Both the position numbers and the translations under genes were made by a program. From Megamerina dolium (lineage: Eukaryota; Arthropoda; Insecta; Diptera; Megamerinidae), in assembly GCA_963854835.1 (NCBI GenBank), contig OY978525.1:98597388-98661387 (forward strand): a stretch of DNA of 64,000 bases, written 5' to 3'. The notes under the pieces were generated by a model, which saw only the letters and a program-made list of their open reading frames with translations, searched no databases and was not told the origin of the DNA. Below, piece after piece: positions 12,236 to 24,956 of the stretch. Each line of letters starts with the position of its first letter. The stretch's first letter is position 1.

Positions 12236-12960
12236 AACTCTGCTGATCTAGGGCGAGTTCTGTACACAGCTGGACAGCTGGGCATGCATTCCATCCAGTA
12301 GATGGAATGCATGCGCTAGACCATCTACTGGATGGAAAGGTGCAAGGTAAGAAAATCTTGCTAGCACTCTATAACCAGGCGGTGGTCAGGTGACTGCAAC
12401 AACCTACGATATTTTCTAATTGGCGCTCGAATGTGTTCAGAAACTTAACGGGTGTGCTCGTAGTAATGCGATTACTCTTTTGTGGGTGAAGGGACACATT
12501 GGTATAGAAAAAAATGAAGCTGCAGACTCCTTGGCTAGACAAGGATCTGAAGCTGAATTTTATTTACCGGAACCAGTAATTGCTCTTAACAACTTAAGGA
12601 CGGTGAAGGCAAAGAGTGGATAAAAAAACTCCATCTCACGAGATGGGAGAACTTATTCACTTGTGGACAGGCAAAGGCTTCGTTGAGGCTATCAAAGGGC
12701 AGTGAATCGGGGAGGGCTCTTAGTATAGGACGATTGGCTCTAAGCTGATTGACTGCATTAACAACTGGGCATGGCAATTTCAGGTAACACCTCAGCAAGA
12801 TGGGTCTTGTTGAAGGGGAGGATGCTGACATTTGCAGATTATGCATGGAAGAGGCAGAGACAGCTGGCAGACAGTGTCCTGCATTGGCAAGTAGGAGGCG
12901 TAGGATTGCTGTAAGACAGTATACCGTGATTGCGTCCAGCATTCTGTACATTCTGTGCTG
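12236..12960 (+). pseudogene. Non-LTR retrotransposon relic (RNase H and C-terminal zinc knuckle)
   Basis: The plus strand at 12420-12620 reads LLWVKGHIGIEKNEAADSLA and then RQGS, the C-terminal part of an RNase H domain with its conserved His and the ADxLA motif. After a frameshift comes WENLFTCGQAKASLRL, and further on CRLCMEEAETAG followed by CPALASRRR, which resembles the cysteine/histidine knuckle at the C-terminus of R1/LOA/I-type pol proteins. A stop in SIGRLALS-stop and missing upstream domains show it is a 5'-truncated, dead copy. The clade is not certain. The region just upstream is disturbed by overlapping palindromes. Confidence 0.78.
12282..12337. repeat. Two overlapping perfect palindromes
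   Basis: GCATGCATTCCATC (12282-12295) and its exact reverse complement (12301-12314) flank a 5-nt spacer. In addition the 17-mer starting TTCCATCCAGTAG (12289-12305) has its exact reverse complement at 12321-12337. The two structures share sequence and would compete. Confidence 0.9.
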
Positions 12961-12963
12961 TTA

Positions 12964-13000
<37 letters not shown>

Positions 13001-13018
13001 GAGGGAGAGGGAGAGAGA
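12964..13018. repeat. (GA)n microsatellite
   Basis: A purine run of GA units with a few GG interruptions, between the non-LTR relic and the adjacent SINE. Confidence 0.9.
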
Positions 13019-13033
13019 GTCAGCTTAGTTGAC

Positions 13034-13385
13034 GTTATGTAGGTTATGGTAGGTTATTGTGGTTGCTCTTTCTCTCTCTGAGGTCATATATATATACGCC
13101 AGAAAGACCTATTGTGATACCGCTGAGCTTCTCGTCCAATACAATTGTGCGAGTTAAATTTGGACAGTATTAGAAGGGATCTACTTATAATAGCCGGTTC
13201 TGAATAGCAGAACTCTTGTGACAGCGCTCTTTTAGAAGATTTTTAATGGAAAATTATTATTGCTGGAAGAAATGCCATTTGTTTGACGACAGGGGGTTAG
13301 CGTTCGAAAGAACCATTTTTCGATATTAAAGTTGTGCTTCAGCCGGGGATTGAACTCACGACCGTAGCCCATAACCCCTAGAGCA
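13034..13385 (-). mobile_element. tRNA-derived SINE
   Basis: Minus-strand copy of the window's SINE family. It has the CCTAACCTAC-like tail at about 13034-13060, the body blocks CGGCTAT..AAGTAGATCCCTTCTAAT and TTCGAACGCTAA, and the tRNA-like head with a recognisable B box (GAGTTCAATCCCC in element orientation, near 13355). The A box is decayed. AGTTGAC occurs just outside both ends and may be the target duplication. Confidence 0.75.
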
Positions 13386-14387
13386 AAGTTATCATCAGTT
13401 GACTGATATTCTATCTATTCTGGGTAATATTAATGCCTCAAAAGAATTCATTTCAACCATTTCAGTCAGTCATTTAAAATCAGACCTTCATGTCAATCGA
13501 ATTATTGAGGTTAAGCATGTTTCGAAATATGCAGGCTCGCCGCAGTCGGAAAAATGCGTGTTGATTAACATCTCTAGCGACTCTGAGCTATTTTTTTGCT
13601 CATTCTTTGCTCTAGTTCTATCATCATCTTTATCAGCATCTTTATCTTTGCAAATTTATCGGTGGGACCATTAATATCTCAAAATTCTATAGAATTTTAT
13701 TGAGGTGGAAGTATCTCATTTGTTGATAAGAATACAAATAAAAATCGTAACTGTTTTATTTCATCACCAAAGGTGTATCGAAATATAAATACACGCTAAC
13801 AAAATTTGTTTCTTTAGATATTAATTAGCTTAAAAGCATTCGACGATTGACTTTTAATTATGCATTTACCTAATAAATATTTATATGATGAAAGTGAAGG
13901 TTCTGCATTTATGTACAATACTGGTATGTTGGTAATTAAAATTAGTTAATTCAAAAAAATTTAAAATATATCCAAGTAATGGCGTTTATTATAGTTTTCG
14001 TATGAATATTTATGAAAAACCGCCTGCTACAAACCTCTTACTCGCATTCTTTTGCTTATGCACATATGTAAATGTAAAAGATATTAACATATAATTAAAA
14101 TATCAAACAAACAAGCAGCATACTTACTAGTGCATGCTTAGCAGCATCAATAATATTAATAATAATAATAATAAAAATAAGAACAAAATAAACGACAATT
14201 CATTCAAATTTTTGAATTTATGTGTTTTTTGTTTTGTTTGTTTGTTTAGTTTAGTTTATTGTTGGTAAATTGTTTATTTGTTTATATCATATTAAGTCGT
14301 TATTGTTATTGTTGCTAGTGCGGCTGCATGATCACATTCATCCGTTTACTCTGTTGGTAAGCGTAACCAACATTACTATGTTGTTGC

Positions 14388-14423
<36 letters not shown>

Positions 14424-16869
14424 CTTTTGCTGTAGCTTAGCTTAGCTGTGCTAGCATCAACAGTGTACTATTCCCCTAGATTAAACAACATCAAACTGGT
14501 AATATTGGTTTTAGGTTTCAAGGACTTTTAGTGGACATTCACTTTTTCAGTTTCAACTGAAACGAAGAAAAAAATCAAATACACACACGCACGCACATAC
14601 ATAGACAACAATAATTATCAACCAACAAACATTCGAAACCAACGCAAGACAAGTAACACAAGCAGCGACTGAGGCTGGGCGACCAACTTTATACCAACTA
14701 GCTCTTTGGCTCTGTTTGGTTTGGCTTAACTTGGTTGGGTTCGTTTTTGATATGGGCTTGTATATGCTCTTATTGCTATGACTTGGTGACGGCTGACTTT
14801 TCGTTCTTCTGTATGTTTGTTATTCACGTTGTTGTTGTTGTTGTTGTTCTTATTATTATTACAATCTCTTAAAAAGATGGAGAACAACAACAACAACAAC
14901 AAAAAGGCTAAGAAAAACTTGTAAGCAATTATCATCAGTAATACCGAAATTGAAATACTCTATTTTATATGAAAAGATGTCAAAATATTTGGGAACCCAT
15001 CTGTTCGTTGGCTAAAAAATATGCATGGATGGATACATGAAATTCTTATCCTGATAAAAATAAACTTATCTGTTCATTGATGAGAGTAATCTTATATAAA
15101 TGACCAACACCGAAAGTATCCGTTTCAAAAAACTTACTTTAAATTGACTCAGATTCATTTCATTACCTGCCATGCTTGCAGCCTGAAGCCTGAAGCACAA
15201 AATCAATATAGTCTCACTGATTTGAGTGTAGGGTATAAAAAAATACAAACTAGCAAGTATCCGTGGTAAAGTTTAGCAGTTAGCTCTTTTAGTTTTTTTC
15301 AATCTTTGCCAAAGTGTGCCGTATATTATGCTAGCAGCGTTGACGCGACTGCATAAAATAAAATATACATCGATTTGCATTACAACAGTGATTATAGAGT
15401 GTGCTTGTATATATTTTGTTTTGTTTTTTTTGTTTTTAACAAGAACTTGTTCATCGGCCACCAAACATACATATGTACATACCAACCAACCAACAAACGA
15501 CAACAATTTATTACAATCATGGCGTTTTATACTCATACATAAATAAATATCTATGCAAAACTAAAACAAAAAAACAAAAAAAATATAAAGAAAATATTTA
15601 TACAAGTTGTCTTGTAGAATTCAAAATATATGCTGGGTGTATGTGCGAGTAACTATTAGCTAAAAGTTAGTAAAGTCAACGTAAAGTCGACAAACGAATC
15701 AGAAACTATGCTTGCAACTATGTTGCATGAATATGATTTAGATTTGTATGCATTTTTCTGCTCTATGATCGTCATTTCAAATTTCATTTCTAAGCTTTAG
15801 TTAGTTAGTTAGTAGTGCCAACTTGTATGTGACTGTTTACTGACACTAGCACAAAAAAAAAACGTCGTATGCCATATGCCGCCAACAATTCTAATTCACC
15901 AACAAGAACAAAAAGAAGCAACAACAAAACTAATGCATTTTTGAAAGTTGAGTTGTTGTTGTTGTTGTTGTTGTTTCTTGTTACAGGTACATTCGTATTT
16001 TGTTGTATTCTTCATGGTTCTACTTTAGTTTTTGCTTTTTTGGAGCCGCCTTCAGGCATTCAAAGACCTACTATTGTATTCGTTTTCTTATTTTTGTAAT
16101 TGTTACATCAAAGACAAAAAAATAAATAAAAATTCGAATATCATTTTCCTGACTTTTAAGCCAACCAATATTAAGTTGTGTTGTATCTTTTATTTTGCTA
16201 AGTACATGAGTGGGTTTTGTTTTCTGGTTTTTTAATGTGAAACGATGACGAGTAATTCAATGCTTCGAATAACATTACTTGAAAGCCCATAATCTTCTTA
16301 GTTTGAATTTGTTTTTTTTTGTGTGTTTTGCAGAATCATATTTTATATTTATCAATGCTTTTTTTTATTCATCTGCTTGTATAATAAAGTTGCCACAAAG
16401 TGTAGCAAGCAAGAGATTTCAAATTACAGATGAAAGCTGGTCTCAAATGAATTGCTGTACGATGAATGTGGAATAAAAGTTTATGTTTTCTCTTGGTTAA
16501 CGTAATTACAAGTACATGTGAAGAGACAAAGGCAGATTTTCCTCTAATAATGGCGATTTATTTGTCCAACAATAGCTTTTGGTAGAAAATGTCAGGTTTC
16601 ATGGTAAAACAGAAGCTATAACGCAATATAGAAGAAGCCATGAGAAATTTGATCACGATATTTTAGATTGAAATAATCGTCATTCTATCGGGAATGGGAA
16701 TTTTATTGATGTCAATAGTAGGCGATTGTTAATGCCTTTGAAATCCATATATGCTCTCGAAAATAATGTACAAATGCAAAATGTCACAAATCTATACAAA
16801 AGAGTATCTTGTCTAGAGCTCTAGAACTGCTCCATAGTTAGGCAGATGGTTTTTGAAAGACTTACTGAA
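13386..16869. other. Microsatellite-rich noncoding DNA
   Basis: No gene recognised. Contains AAT repeats (about 14155-14180), GTT repeats (14391-14422), GTT/CAA tracts near 14828 and 14884, and many TTG/AAC runs. A 91-codon frame at 13399-13674 has no recognisable domain and composition like its surroundings, so I do not call it. Confidence 0.55.
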
Positions 16870-17485
16870 TTATGTAGCCATTGCAACCGAAAATCGATTT
16901 AGATCGGATTCAACATGATTCGAAAGCTATCTCTGTCCTCCGCTAGCTGGCGCCAGTTAGAAATTCTAAGCTCGTCAACTTCTGTAATACTTGGTCTCTC
17001 CGCCAGTGGTTGCGTCTGCCTTTTATGTGTCGTCCATCAGCGGGTTCCGCTTTATCCTGTCGGTGTTGGCATACAGCTCATACAGCTCATGGTTGTACCT
17101 TATTTGATACTTGCCGCCAAAGCAAATAGGTCCAAAGATCTTGCGTAAGACTCTTCTCTCGAATCGAATCCAATCATTCTCTCATCTGAGATGGAAATTA
17201 TCAAGGTCTCGGAGCCATATGTAATGACAGGTATGATGAGAGACTTGTAGAATTTTCATATCACGAGTCGTGTCGCAATATCTTCAGGCTGAGGTAATTG
17301 CTGGTGTTAATGCCGGTGTTAATGCTGGTAGTAGTAGTTATCAACACTGTTGGCACTACTTACTTCTTCTTGCGCCTGTTTACCATAAGATCCATTCGAC
17401 GCGACCCTCTTTCTAACCCTGAGAATGTTGCACTGACTCTTAGCGTGTTCATGCCGATTATGTCTATATCGACGGCATACGCTTA
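16870..17485 (-). pseudogene. Non-LTR reverse transcriptase relic (RTE-like)
   Basis: The minus strand from 17485 down gives AYAVDIDIIGMNTLRVSA then GLERGSRRMDLMVN, the palm region of a type-1 (non-LTR) reverse transcriptase in which the catalytic YADD has become YAVD. After an interrupted stretch with GGTGTTAAT repeats (about 17290-17345) the frame resumes with ERRVLRKIFGPICFGGKYQI and HELYELYAN, and ends near ISNWRQLAEDRD. This is the normal order for the C-terminal part of RTE-like elements. Several stops and frameshifts are visible. Its 3' portion matches the plus-strand relic at 34.2-34.45 kb, so both belong to one family. The clade name is inferred. Confidence 0.8.
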
Positions 17486-18109
17486 GTAAATGTATATAAC
17501 TCAGTCTCTAGTAATGAATTGGATCACTTACCACATGAGTCTGATTCACAAAGAAAGGTGAAAAGTTTTATTACCATGCCAATAAAAAACTGCTAACCTT
17601 CTGAAATTAATAATCAATTAATAGGCATGACATATGACTTCTGATAGGTTTAATTATTGAATGCAATCAAACCGTCAAAAATTTCACCTTCGCGAGTGTA
17701 ATCACAATTTGGTTTTTGCAAAATATACATAAATAAATACCAAAATTCCTACTTTTATCATATTTTTTCGTCATGTGAACTTTTAGATTTTTTTTAATGA
17801 AATAATATCTTCTTATATTTTCTTATATTTTTCTATCCTTCGCAAGTCGTTCTTTTATGCTATTCATTCCCAAATTGGGCATGTCAAAATGGTCAAATGT
17901 TCACTTCATTTTATCTTCTTATTTTATGCTCCATTTATATTAAAGTTTTGAAAACATATCACTCTATTTTTAAAATAAATGAAAGTGGACCTCTTCTGGC
18001 TCTACTCAAATTTAAGGCGTACAAGAATACTAAGAAATACTTGGCGAACAGTTTTCGGAGCTCTCAGAGTTTCTGGAAAATCACTACAGGCGTTTTATTG
18101 TAAATCTTC

Positions 18110-18280
18110 ACTTACTCCAGGACAATTTCAATGATTTTATCAATATCTATAACATCGAAAATACAGGAATGGAAGCACCGAATCGGAACTATAAGCACAA
18201 GTCACAACTTCAGCCATCTGGCTTGTATTTTCGCCTTTATCAAAACAAAATCCATGATATATTGAATTTTCTCTTTGTTG
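18110..18280 (-). pseudogene. Mariner N-terminal fragment (mellifera-type)
   Basis: The minus strand reads MEANKEKIQYIMDFVLIKAK and, after a stop, IDIDKIIEIV. This corresponds to the start of the mellifera-type transposase (compare MDTNREKIRHIF at 2.9 kb) and to the linker before the second helix-turn-helix. Only the N-terminal region is recognisable and the middle is eroded. Confidence 0.6.
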
Positions 18281-21200
18281 GCTTCCATCTTCTATACTCC
18301 ATAACACACAACTGAATCGTCCGAGGAAAAAAATTTAAAGGAATATTTTTTAGTAATAACTTAGCGCTAACTTTTTAAATGAGCACAAATCTGTTTAATC
18401 AATACCTACGATATCTATCAATACGATATGTATAGTACTACAGCCATCGAACGAAAAAAAAAAAAATAATGGATTTCTATTTCCACAACTGGATATTAGT
18501 GTCAGTGTAATGACAAAAATACACTACAATGTGGCTGTTGTCATCGGCAGAGAATGAGCATTGTGGAAGCAATATTTAAGTAAGCAGTTCTTAGAGAATA
18601 ATTCAGAAGAAGCAATCCTACAAAGCTCACAAAATCTTCCAATTGAAGACAAAATTTCTTTTGAAACAATTAACTTTTTTTAAATTTGAAGAGCTCAACA
18701 TTACAAAAAAAAAGAAAAGTTTTCACTCTACGTTTTTGTGTGTGTGTGTATTTGTTTGTGGAATATTTTATTTGTTTACTGGATCTTAACTGAATATATG
18801 AATTACTATTTTGTTTTTGATTTAAATTATATTTTTTTTTTTTATTTATTTTATTTTTTTTATTTTATATTGAGTCGCAACTAAGAATGGTTGAGTATGA
18901 ATATAATATACATATACAATATAATAGTATGTTATCGAAGAATTGATGTCATGCTTTAGGCTAATTTCGAATATAGATAGATGATATATATATTATTATG
19001 TAATGTCAATATTCTGGTTAAATATGAGCTATTTGATTAGATGTTTATCTAATCGAATATAATGAAAAGAAAATACAATACGTTGCTCCTATTCTGGTGC
19101 ATTTGTGTGTGTATTTATGAAATAGAAAAATAAAAAACTGATATTAAAGAGGATACCTCAAAACTTTAACCATACCTACATTTTCTCACGTAGTAGCTGC
19201 ACATATTTTTTTTTTATTCTCTCTATACTGAGTGTACCATCATTTCAAAAATAAGCTGTTGCTTCATTGGTTTCTTTCTTTTCTTTACTATACACTATTC
19301 CTTTGACCGAGTTCACAGTGGTTTATTAATATGTATGTGTATGTGTAAGAGTAGATAGTACGATATGTACATAAACATATTGACCAGATTTAATGGACAG
19401 GCGTGAATTGAGATAAAAATGGAGAGAGCAAGAGAGAGTATGCGAGCATGAGAGATATACGAAACAAATTAAATGAAAAATGAATTTATTGAGGGTATGA
19501 GTATAAGACTATATTAAAATATCTTCTTTAATTTCTTTAGTTGAAATTTATATGAAAACTAGAATCTTGTTAGAATTATCATAAAATCAAGGATTATCAT
19601 ATTATTCGACAATGAATACGATTGCATGACAAACGCATACATACACAATGTTATTTGTATATGTGCGTAGTTACCTACTATACGTATGTACTTAATCATA
19701 TTTTAATGCGCAAATAAATTTTATCATTTTTATTTACGATGCATAAATACTAATACTAATATTTATCAATCAATTTAGAACATTTTCATTTTTATTTATA
19801 TACGTTTTGACTTTATTTACTACTACTACTACTATGTATGTATGTATGATTCATATGAAATTGTATTTATATTGTAGTATTATCATTCATCCAACCATAT
19901 GGGTCGTATAAGTAACCTTCAATTTATGCATATACATTATATCTACCTATACCTATCTACTTAGTTTTATTTTATTTTCATTTTGGTATGCATACCGATA
20001 GATATGCACACACACATACATGTACGTATGTATGTCATGATAGTATTTATATCGCAAATACTCTAGAATTTTCCTGAAAACATAATTTTTCCTGTATATA
20101 TATTCTTTTATATAGGTATAGCTAAGTATGTATTTGTGTATATTTACATATGAGAACATACTATGTTCCATTTCTCTCTCAATGATTCTAGTATTAACTG
20201 AAAAGCAACTCCAATAAAAGGATTCTTTTTTGGCGAATTTTATTTGAGTTAAATTTAAAGCTTTTTTAGAATTTTCGCCGACTTCCTCTCTCTCTCTCTA
20301 TCTCTCTCTCTCTCTCTCTCTCACTGATTGTACATCTCTCTTTGTAAGTAATGCGCATTAGTACACCCACTTGTTTATGTTGAGCTTTTATATCGATGGA
20401 TTTTTATATTGTGTATCAGTATCAGTATCTTCCGGTTGGCTATTTGGTTGTTGTGAAATATACTTTTATTGTGTATACGAGCGTATACTACATGCTGCTG
20501 ATGAAATCAAAATTTATGAATGAACTGGTGGTGCATTGTTTCTATCTCAACAAACATACGCAAACTCATACTCATAATGGGGTCGCTTTTTTTATGAATG
20601 GATGACGTAGATACAGCCAGCTAGCTGACTCTATTATATTTCATTATCATCATCATCATAATCATCATTATAATCAGTATTCACCATTGCATATTATCTT
20701 CATTGTACATCCACCCACTCAATGTCATAAAATTCCTTTTGTTGCTGGTTACTATGACGTCAAGCATCATTGAAGTACATATACAATACAATATATAGTA
20801 TACGAACGTACATATATATTTGATTAGCCGGTTACATCTAAACACAACCATCAATTGCGTACGTTATCACATATTGTGCAGGCCTATACGTATGCACGTA
20901 CTCGCAACTAAAATTTATATGTGGGTAAATGTACATTCTATGTACATGCGGTGTTTAACTTTTATTTATATATCGTTTTTTTTTTTTTTTTTTTGTTCCA
21001 TCATATTTTTTTCTTTTCCATTTTCTACTTACTATTAATCATTCATTTTGACTTTGTTGAAATTATGGTAAAATACATACATACAACTACATACATACTT
21101 GCTTATAGTGTAGGCGAAATTGTATTGAATCCTTATTGGATTTTGTACATTATAAACAAATTCAATCAATGGAATTTCTGCATCAGCACCAACACGTGGG

Positions 21201-21879
21201 TAGTATCTTTGGTAGCTTTGTAATGTATGAATTCAATAATGATGATGATGATAATGATGATGAATCATCATTCTGCCAAATACGATGAAGAGTTAATGAC
21301 ATTAGTAAAGCACTTAAATCTTCCAAATTATCTAATAAACAATAAATTATGTACATACGTACGAGTATTGTGTGATTTAGTAAAGCTTTATGATCTATTA
21401 AAATGGTTATTACGTACTTACATATTAATCATTAATTTGTTTTTGTTAATCAAATTTATATACATACATGCATATGTATGTAGAGAGAACGGCTTAGTGA
21501 TTCGTCTTCGTATTCGCTTTGAATCATTTGCTATAGTTTTCTCAATGAATTATTTTGATGCCATTATAAATATGAATGCCAATTAAATACACTCAAGGTA
21601 ATTATATGATATACTTCTATAAGTATAACTACGCTAAAACTGTCATCGTAGTTGTTAATGAGACGGTAATCGTGCCAAGTCCACATAATTTGGAAATGGT
21701 GAACTTAATGGTGAACAGCATATTAGCGATGTTTAGTCAAAGCATTAATTTTCGAACAATTTTTTATTGAAAAATTGATTTGGCTCACTTAAAATGTAAC
21801 CTTAGATTTATTAAATCTTTCTGGAACATTGTGATTAATATTTTTCCAACAAAAAAAAAAAGACTCCGAACAAAATTCG
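18281..21879. other. AT-rich noncoding DNA
   Basis: No gene recognised. Holds long T runs (18830-18865 and 20975-20995), a TC microsatellite (20286-20322), CAT repeats near 20645, ATG repeats near 21240, and many TATGTATG/ACATACAT tracts. The 119-codon frame at 21227-21586 begins in a GAT repeat and shows no domain. Confidence 0.6.
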
Positions 21880-22020
21880 AACTCGTTCTGTTCATAAATA
21901 TACTAATTATTAATATAAAATATTTACTATTTTAAAGAAAGAAACATCATATACATATAAATACGTTTTGCCTTCATAGAAAAATGCAATTTATTCAACA
22001 AAAATCAACAAATTGGATGG

Positions 22021-22665
22021 TTTTTTTTTTTTTTGCGGTGAGGAGGTAACAAAATGGCTGACCCACTGACCCGTAACTATCGTCACAATTACAGAGTGTG
22101 TCGTCGCAGACACTAAAAAACTTCCCCCTCCATCAAGGACCTTTGAACCTACCCCGTAACCACGGTAGTATTACTTCGGGGTAGGGCCCTAGTGAGTCTT
22201 TATTAGACTTCACTCGTTTTGACCTGCGTCCAGGTCCCGCTTCTTTCTTCTGAGTACGCATTCCGTATACCGCGAAATAGCGTTCCAGTTTTCTTCTCTG
22301 TGTAACAGTTTTTCGACCAGGTTTTCAACTGTCCATAACCCGATTTGCTGCTCCAATACGCTCCTTTCATTACTCCGTCTTTCGCAACTGAGGAAAGTAT
22401 GCTCTACGTCGTCTTCTTCCGCATCATCGTATACGCATCTGGCATGCGTATACGATGATTCTCCATTCTATGTAAATATTTACAGAAATAGCGGTGGCCA
22501 GATAACAACTGGGTTAGGTAATAATTAACCTCTCCGTGTCTTCGCCCAATCCATTCACATATGCTTGGTATAATTTTTATGGTCCATCTGCCATACGTGT
22601 CGTTCTCCCATTTCTCTTGCCAGATATTAATTGTCTGCTCTCTTATTTGCTTTTCAGCTTGTGGT
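22021..22665 (-). mobile_element. 5'-truncated R1-like non-LTR retrotransposon
   Basis: Flanked by a perfect 12-bp target duplication CAAATTGGATGG (22009-22020 and 22666-22677). It ends in a poly(A) tail on the minus strand (the T run at 22021-22034). The minus strand encodes the C-terminal end of a pol protein: WQEKWENDTYGRWTIKIIPS, then EWIGRRHGEVNYYLTQLLSG and YFCKYLHR, then in another frame CVYDDAEEDDVEHTFLSC, a cysteine/histidine knuckle, and an end at LDAGQNE-stop. This wording is typical of R1-clade and related proteins. About 220 bp of 3' UTR follow. The frame break coincides with a perfect palindrome at 22423-22459. Confidence 0.88.
22423..22459. repeat. Perfect 16-bp palindrome at the ORF break
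   Basis: ATCATCGTATACGCAT (22423-22438), a 5-nt spacer CTGGC, then the exact reverse complement (22444-22459). It sits between the YLHRMEN and CVYDDAEE blocks of the retrotransposon and accounts for the frameshift. Confidence 0.92.
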
Positions 22666-24060
22666 CAAATTGGATGGTAAGATCGACAAAGTCAACAAAA
22701 TTAATAATTATGAAGGAAATCTCATTTTTGCTCCCAATCAATATGTTGCATAAAATTTAAAATAATTTCATTCGTAAATTATATAAAAATGCCATTTTTT
22801 TTTTGGACAAGAATCAACAAATTTTTATAGAGGGTATCATTTTATTTTAATGAATCTTCAAAAAACATTATGTAGGTTATTTTTACGCTAAAATAATACT
22901 CTACACTAAAATTGAAGTCAATGTGTACATAAATAAACACATCCATACAAAATTGCAAATTTTTAAGCAATTACCATTATTATTATTTTCCAATTCATCA
23001 TTATAAATCTTTGTAAATAACATTATTTCTCCCAAATATTACTTTACATAAAATTTAAATTTATTGAGTTCATAGAAAAACATTGTTCTTACACAAAAAT
23101 TGCAATTTTTTAAACAGACACCGAAAAATATCATTGAATGGTATGATTTTATTTTAATAAGTCTTCAAAAATATTTTGCAACTTACATTTTCGCTAAAAT
23201 AATTCTCTATAGAAAAATAGAAGTCATTCTGTTGATAAATAAATATAACACCCATACAAAATTTGCAATTTTTTAAACAAAAATCAACAAAGCTGTCGCG
23301 AAAGTGGCATTATTATGTAAATGATCATTACTAAACCCAGGGAATCTCAATTTTACTGCAAAATAGTGCTTTGCATAAAATTAAAAGTAATTTGGATCAT
23401 AAATAAATATTGCCGTCATATAAAATTAACAATATTTTAAACCAAAATCGACCAAGATGTATGAATGATTGCATTTTTTATGTATGTTTTTTATTATGTA
23501 GCTTATTTTTTCATTAACATCACACTCTGCATAAAATGTGAAGTCATTCCATTCATAAATCAACATAGTCCCCATACTAAATTGCCACTTTTTAAACAGA
23601 AAAACCGACATCATAAACTTCATTAAAGCAGCTTTATCTTTCAAATGATATTTCAGAAATTTCTTGGATTTTATTTTATCTCCAAAATGTTAATTTGCAC
23701 AAAATTTAAAGTAATTTCATTAGAATAAAAACATGACCATCATATAAAAATTACGCAATTTAGATCAAAATTGACAAATTTGTATTAATGGTGCCATTTT
23801 TTTTTATAAATCTTCAAAGTAATAAGCTAATTTTCTCATTAAAATAGTACTCTGCACATAAATTTAAGTCATTTAATTCATAAATAAACATGGTTTCAAT
23901 ACAAAATTGCAATTTTTTAAACAAAAATCGACAATTCAATTAAAAATTTCATTCAAAAACTTCGTAAATTTCGATTTTTGTCCAAAAAAATTGTATTTTG
24001 CATAAAACTTGAAATTATTCATGAACATATGTTACTACCACATTTTTCTCACCATAATTA

Positions 24061-24956
24061 TAAATTTTTGTGCATTTAAAAAGAATATTGTATAAGAGAA
24101 ATTAAAATTTTCACACCTCATACTGATTCCATTTTCAATCATATACTGATTGTGACATTTTTCCGGCATAATTACGACATACACCTAACTATATTTCAGA
24201 ATTTATGGTAAAATATTTATTAATCCTCCTATATATACCATTCCATCATGAAAAGCAATGCAATATGTTATGTTAGGTTGAGGTTAGCACTCTTCTTAGT
24301 TTTGTACTAAATATATATATACTTAGTATATTATTTATGTATAGAATAACCATTCCAGACTTTTACGGATAATAATCATGGCGTCAGTTTTTAATAACCC
24401 AGACAGACGACAATTAAGTACGAGTCTTTTGTGAATGTGCCAGAATACTGAAAACTGTAAGAGTAAGAGTAATAGATAGTGAGAGTGAGAGTTATGATGT
24501 GCATGGTAATAATGTAACTGTAGTAAAATAGAACGATAATGATAATAATAATGTTAAAGATGATGATGAAGATGATGCTGAAAAACTTTGCAAATACTTA
24601 CAAATTTATATATACTTGTATGTATGCACTTTACCATGTTGTTTGAGCTTGCTTGTCGATTTTGGCAATGCAAACAATAACAACATTTGTCCTTTGTTAA
24701 AAGAAAAGCATCTCATCTATTCACATACGATTATAATGGCACATGTGCGTGGGTGAATTGTCTCATACCTCACACAATATTTATATTTGTACTATTTTTA
24801 ACCTTGTGACACATTTTATGGCTAATAATACTCAATGAAAGGGGTCGAACAATCATAATAATAATGGTGATGATGATGATGGTGATATCAAGAGTTTAGA
24901 TGATTATTGCTTACACACTTGATTGAAAATTCATTCATTCATTCATTTTTACAATT
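24061..24956. other. AT-rich noncoding DNA
   Basis: No gene recognised. GATGATG tracts near 24560 and 24865 and a TCATT repeat near 24930. Confidence 0.55.

Larger units (their letters stand above)
21880..24060. repeat. Diverged tandem array, about 157-bp units
   Basis: A satellite-like array. The landmark CTYTGCATAAAATTTAAAGT followed by CATTCATAAATAAACAT and then AAAATTGCAATTTTTTAAAC recurs at about 22745, 22903, 23050, 23206, 23371, 23527, 23695, 23852 and 23998, so the spacing is 146-168 bp. At least nine diverged copies are visible, AT-rich and without coding potential. A retrotransposon is inserted at 22021-22665. Array limits are approximate because the outer copies are worn. Confidence 0.8.

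Noticed and set aside
13399..13674. A 91-codon plus-strand ORF as a host gene
   Set aside because: No recognisable domain, no splice or poly(A) context, and adjacent to a SINE end; left uncalled.
15225..15245. A DINE-like end (GTAGGGTATAAAA)
   Set aside because: A short match only, with no neighbouring hairpin or module blocks.
21227..21586. A 119-codon plus-strand ORF
   Set aside because: It begins in a GAT repeat, its composition equals the background, and no homologous motif is visible.
24270..24300. A SINE tail (TTATGTTAGGTTGAGGTTAG)
   Set aside because: Only the low-complexity GGTTA motif matches; no SINE body follows on either side.
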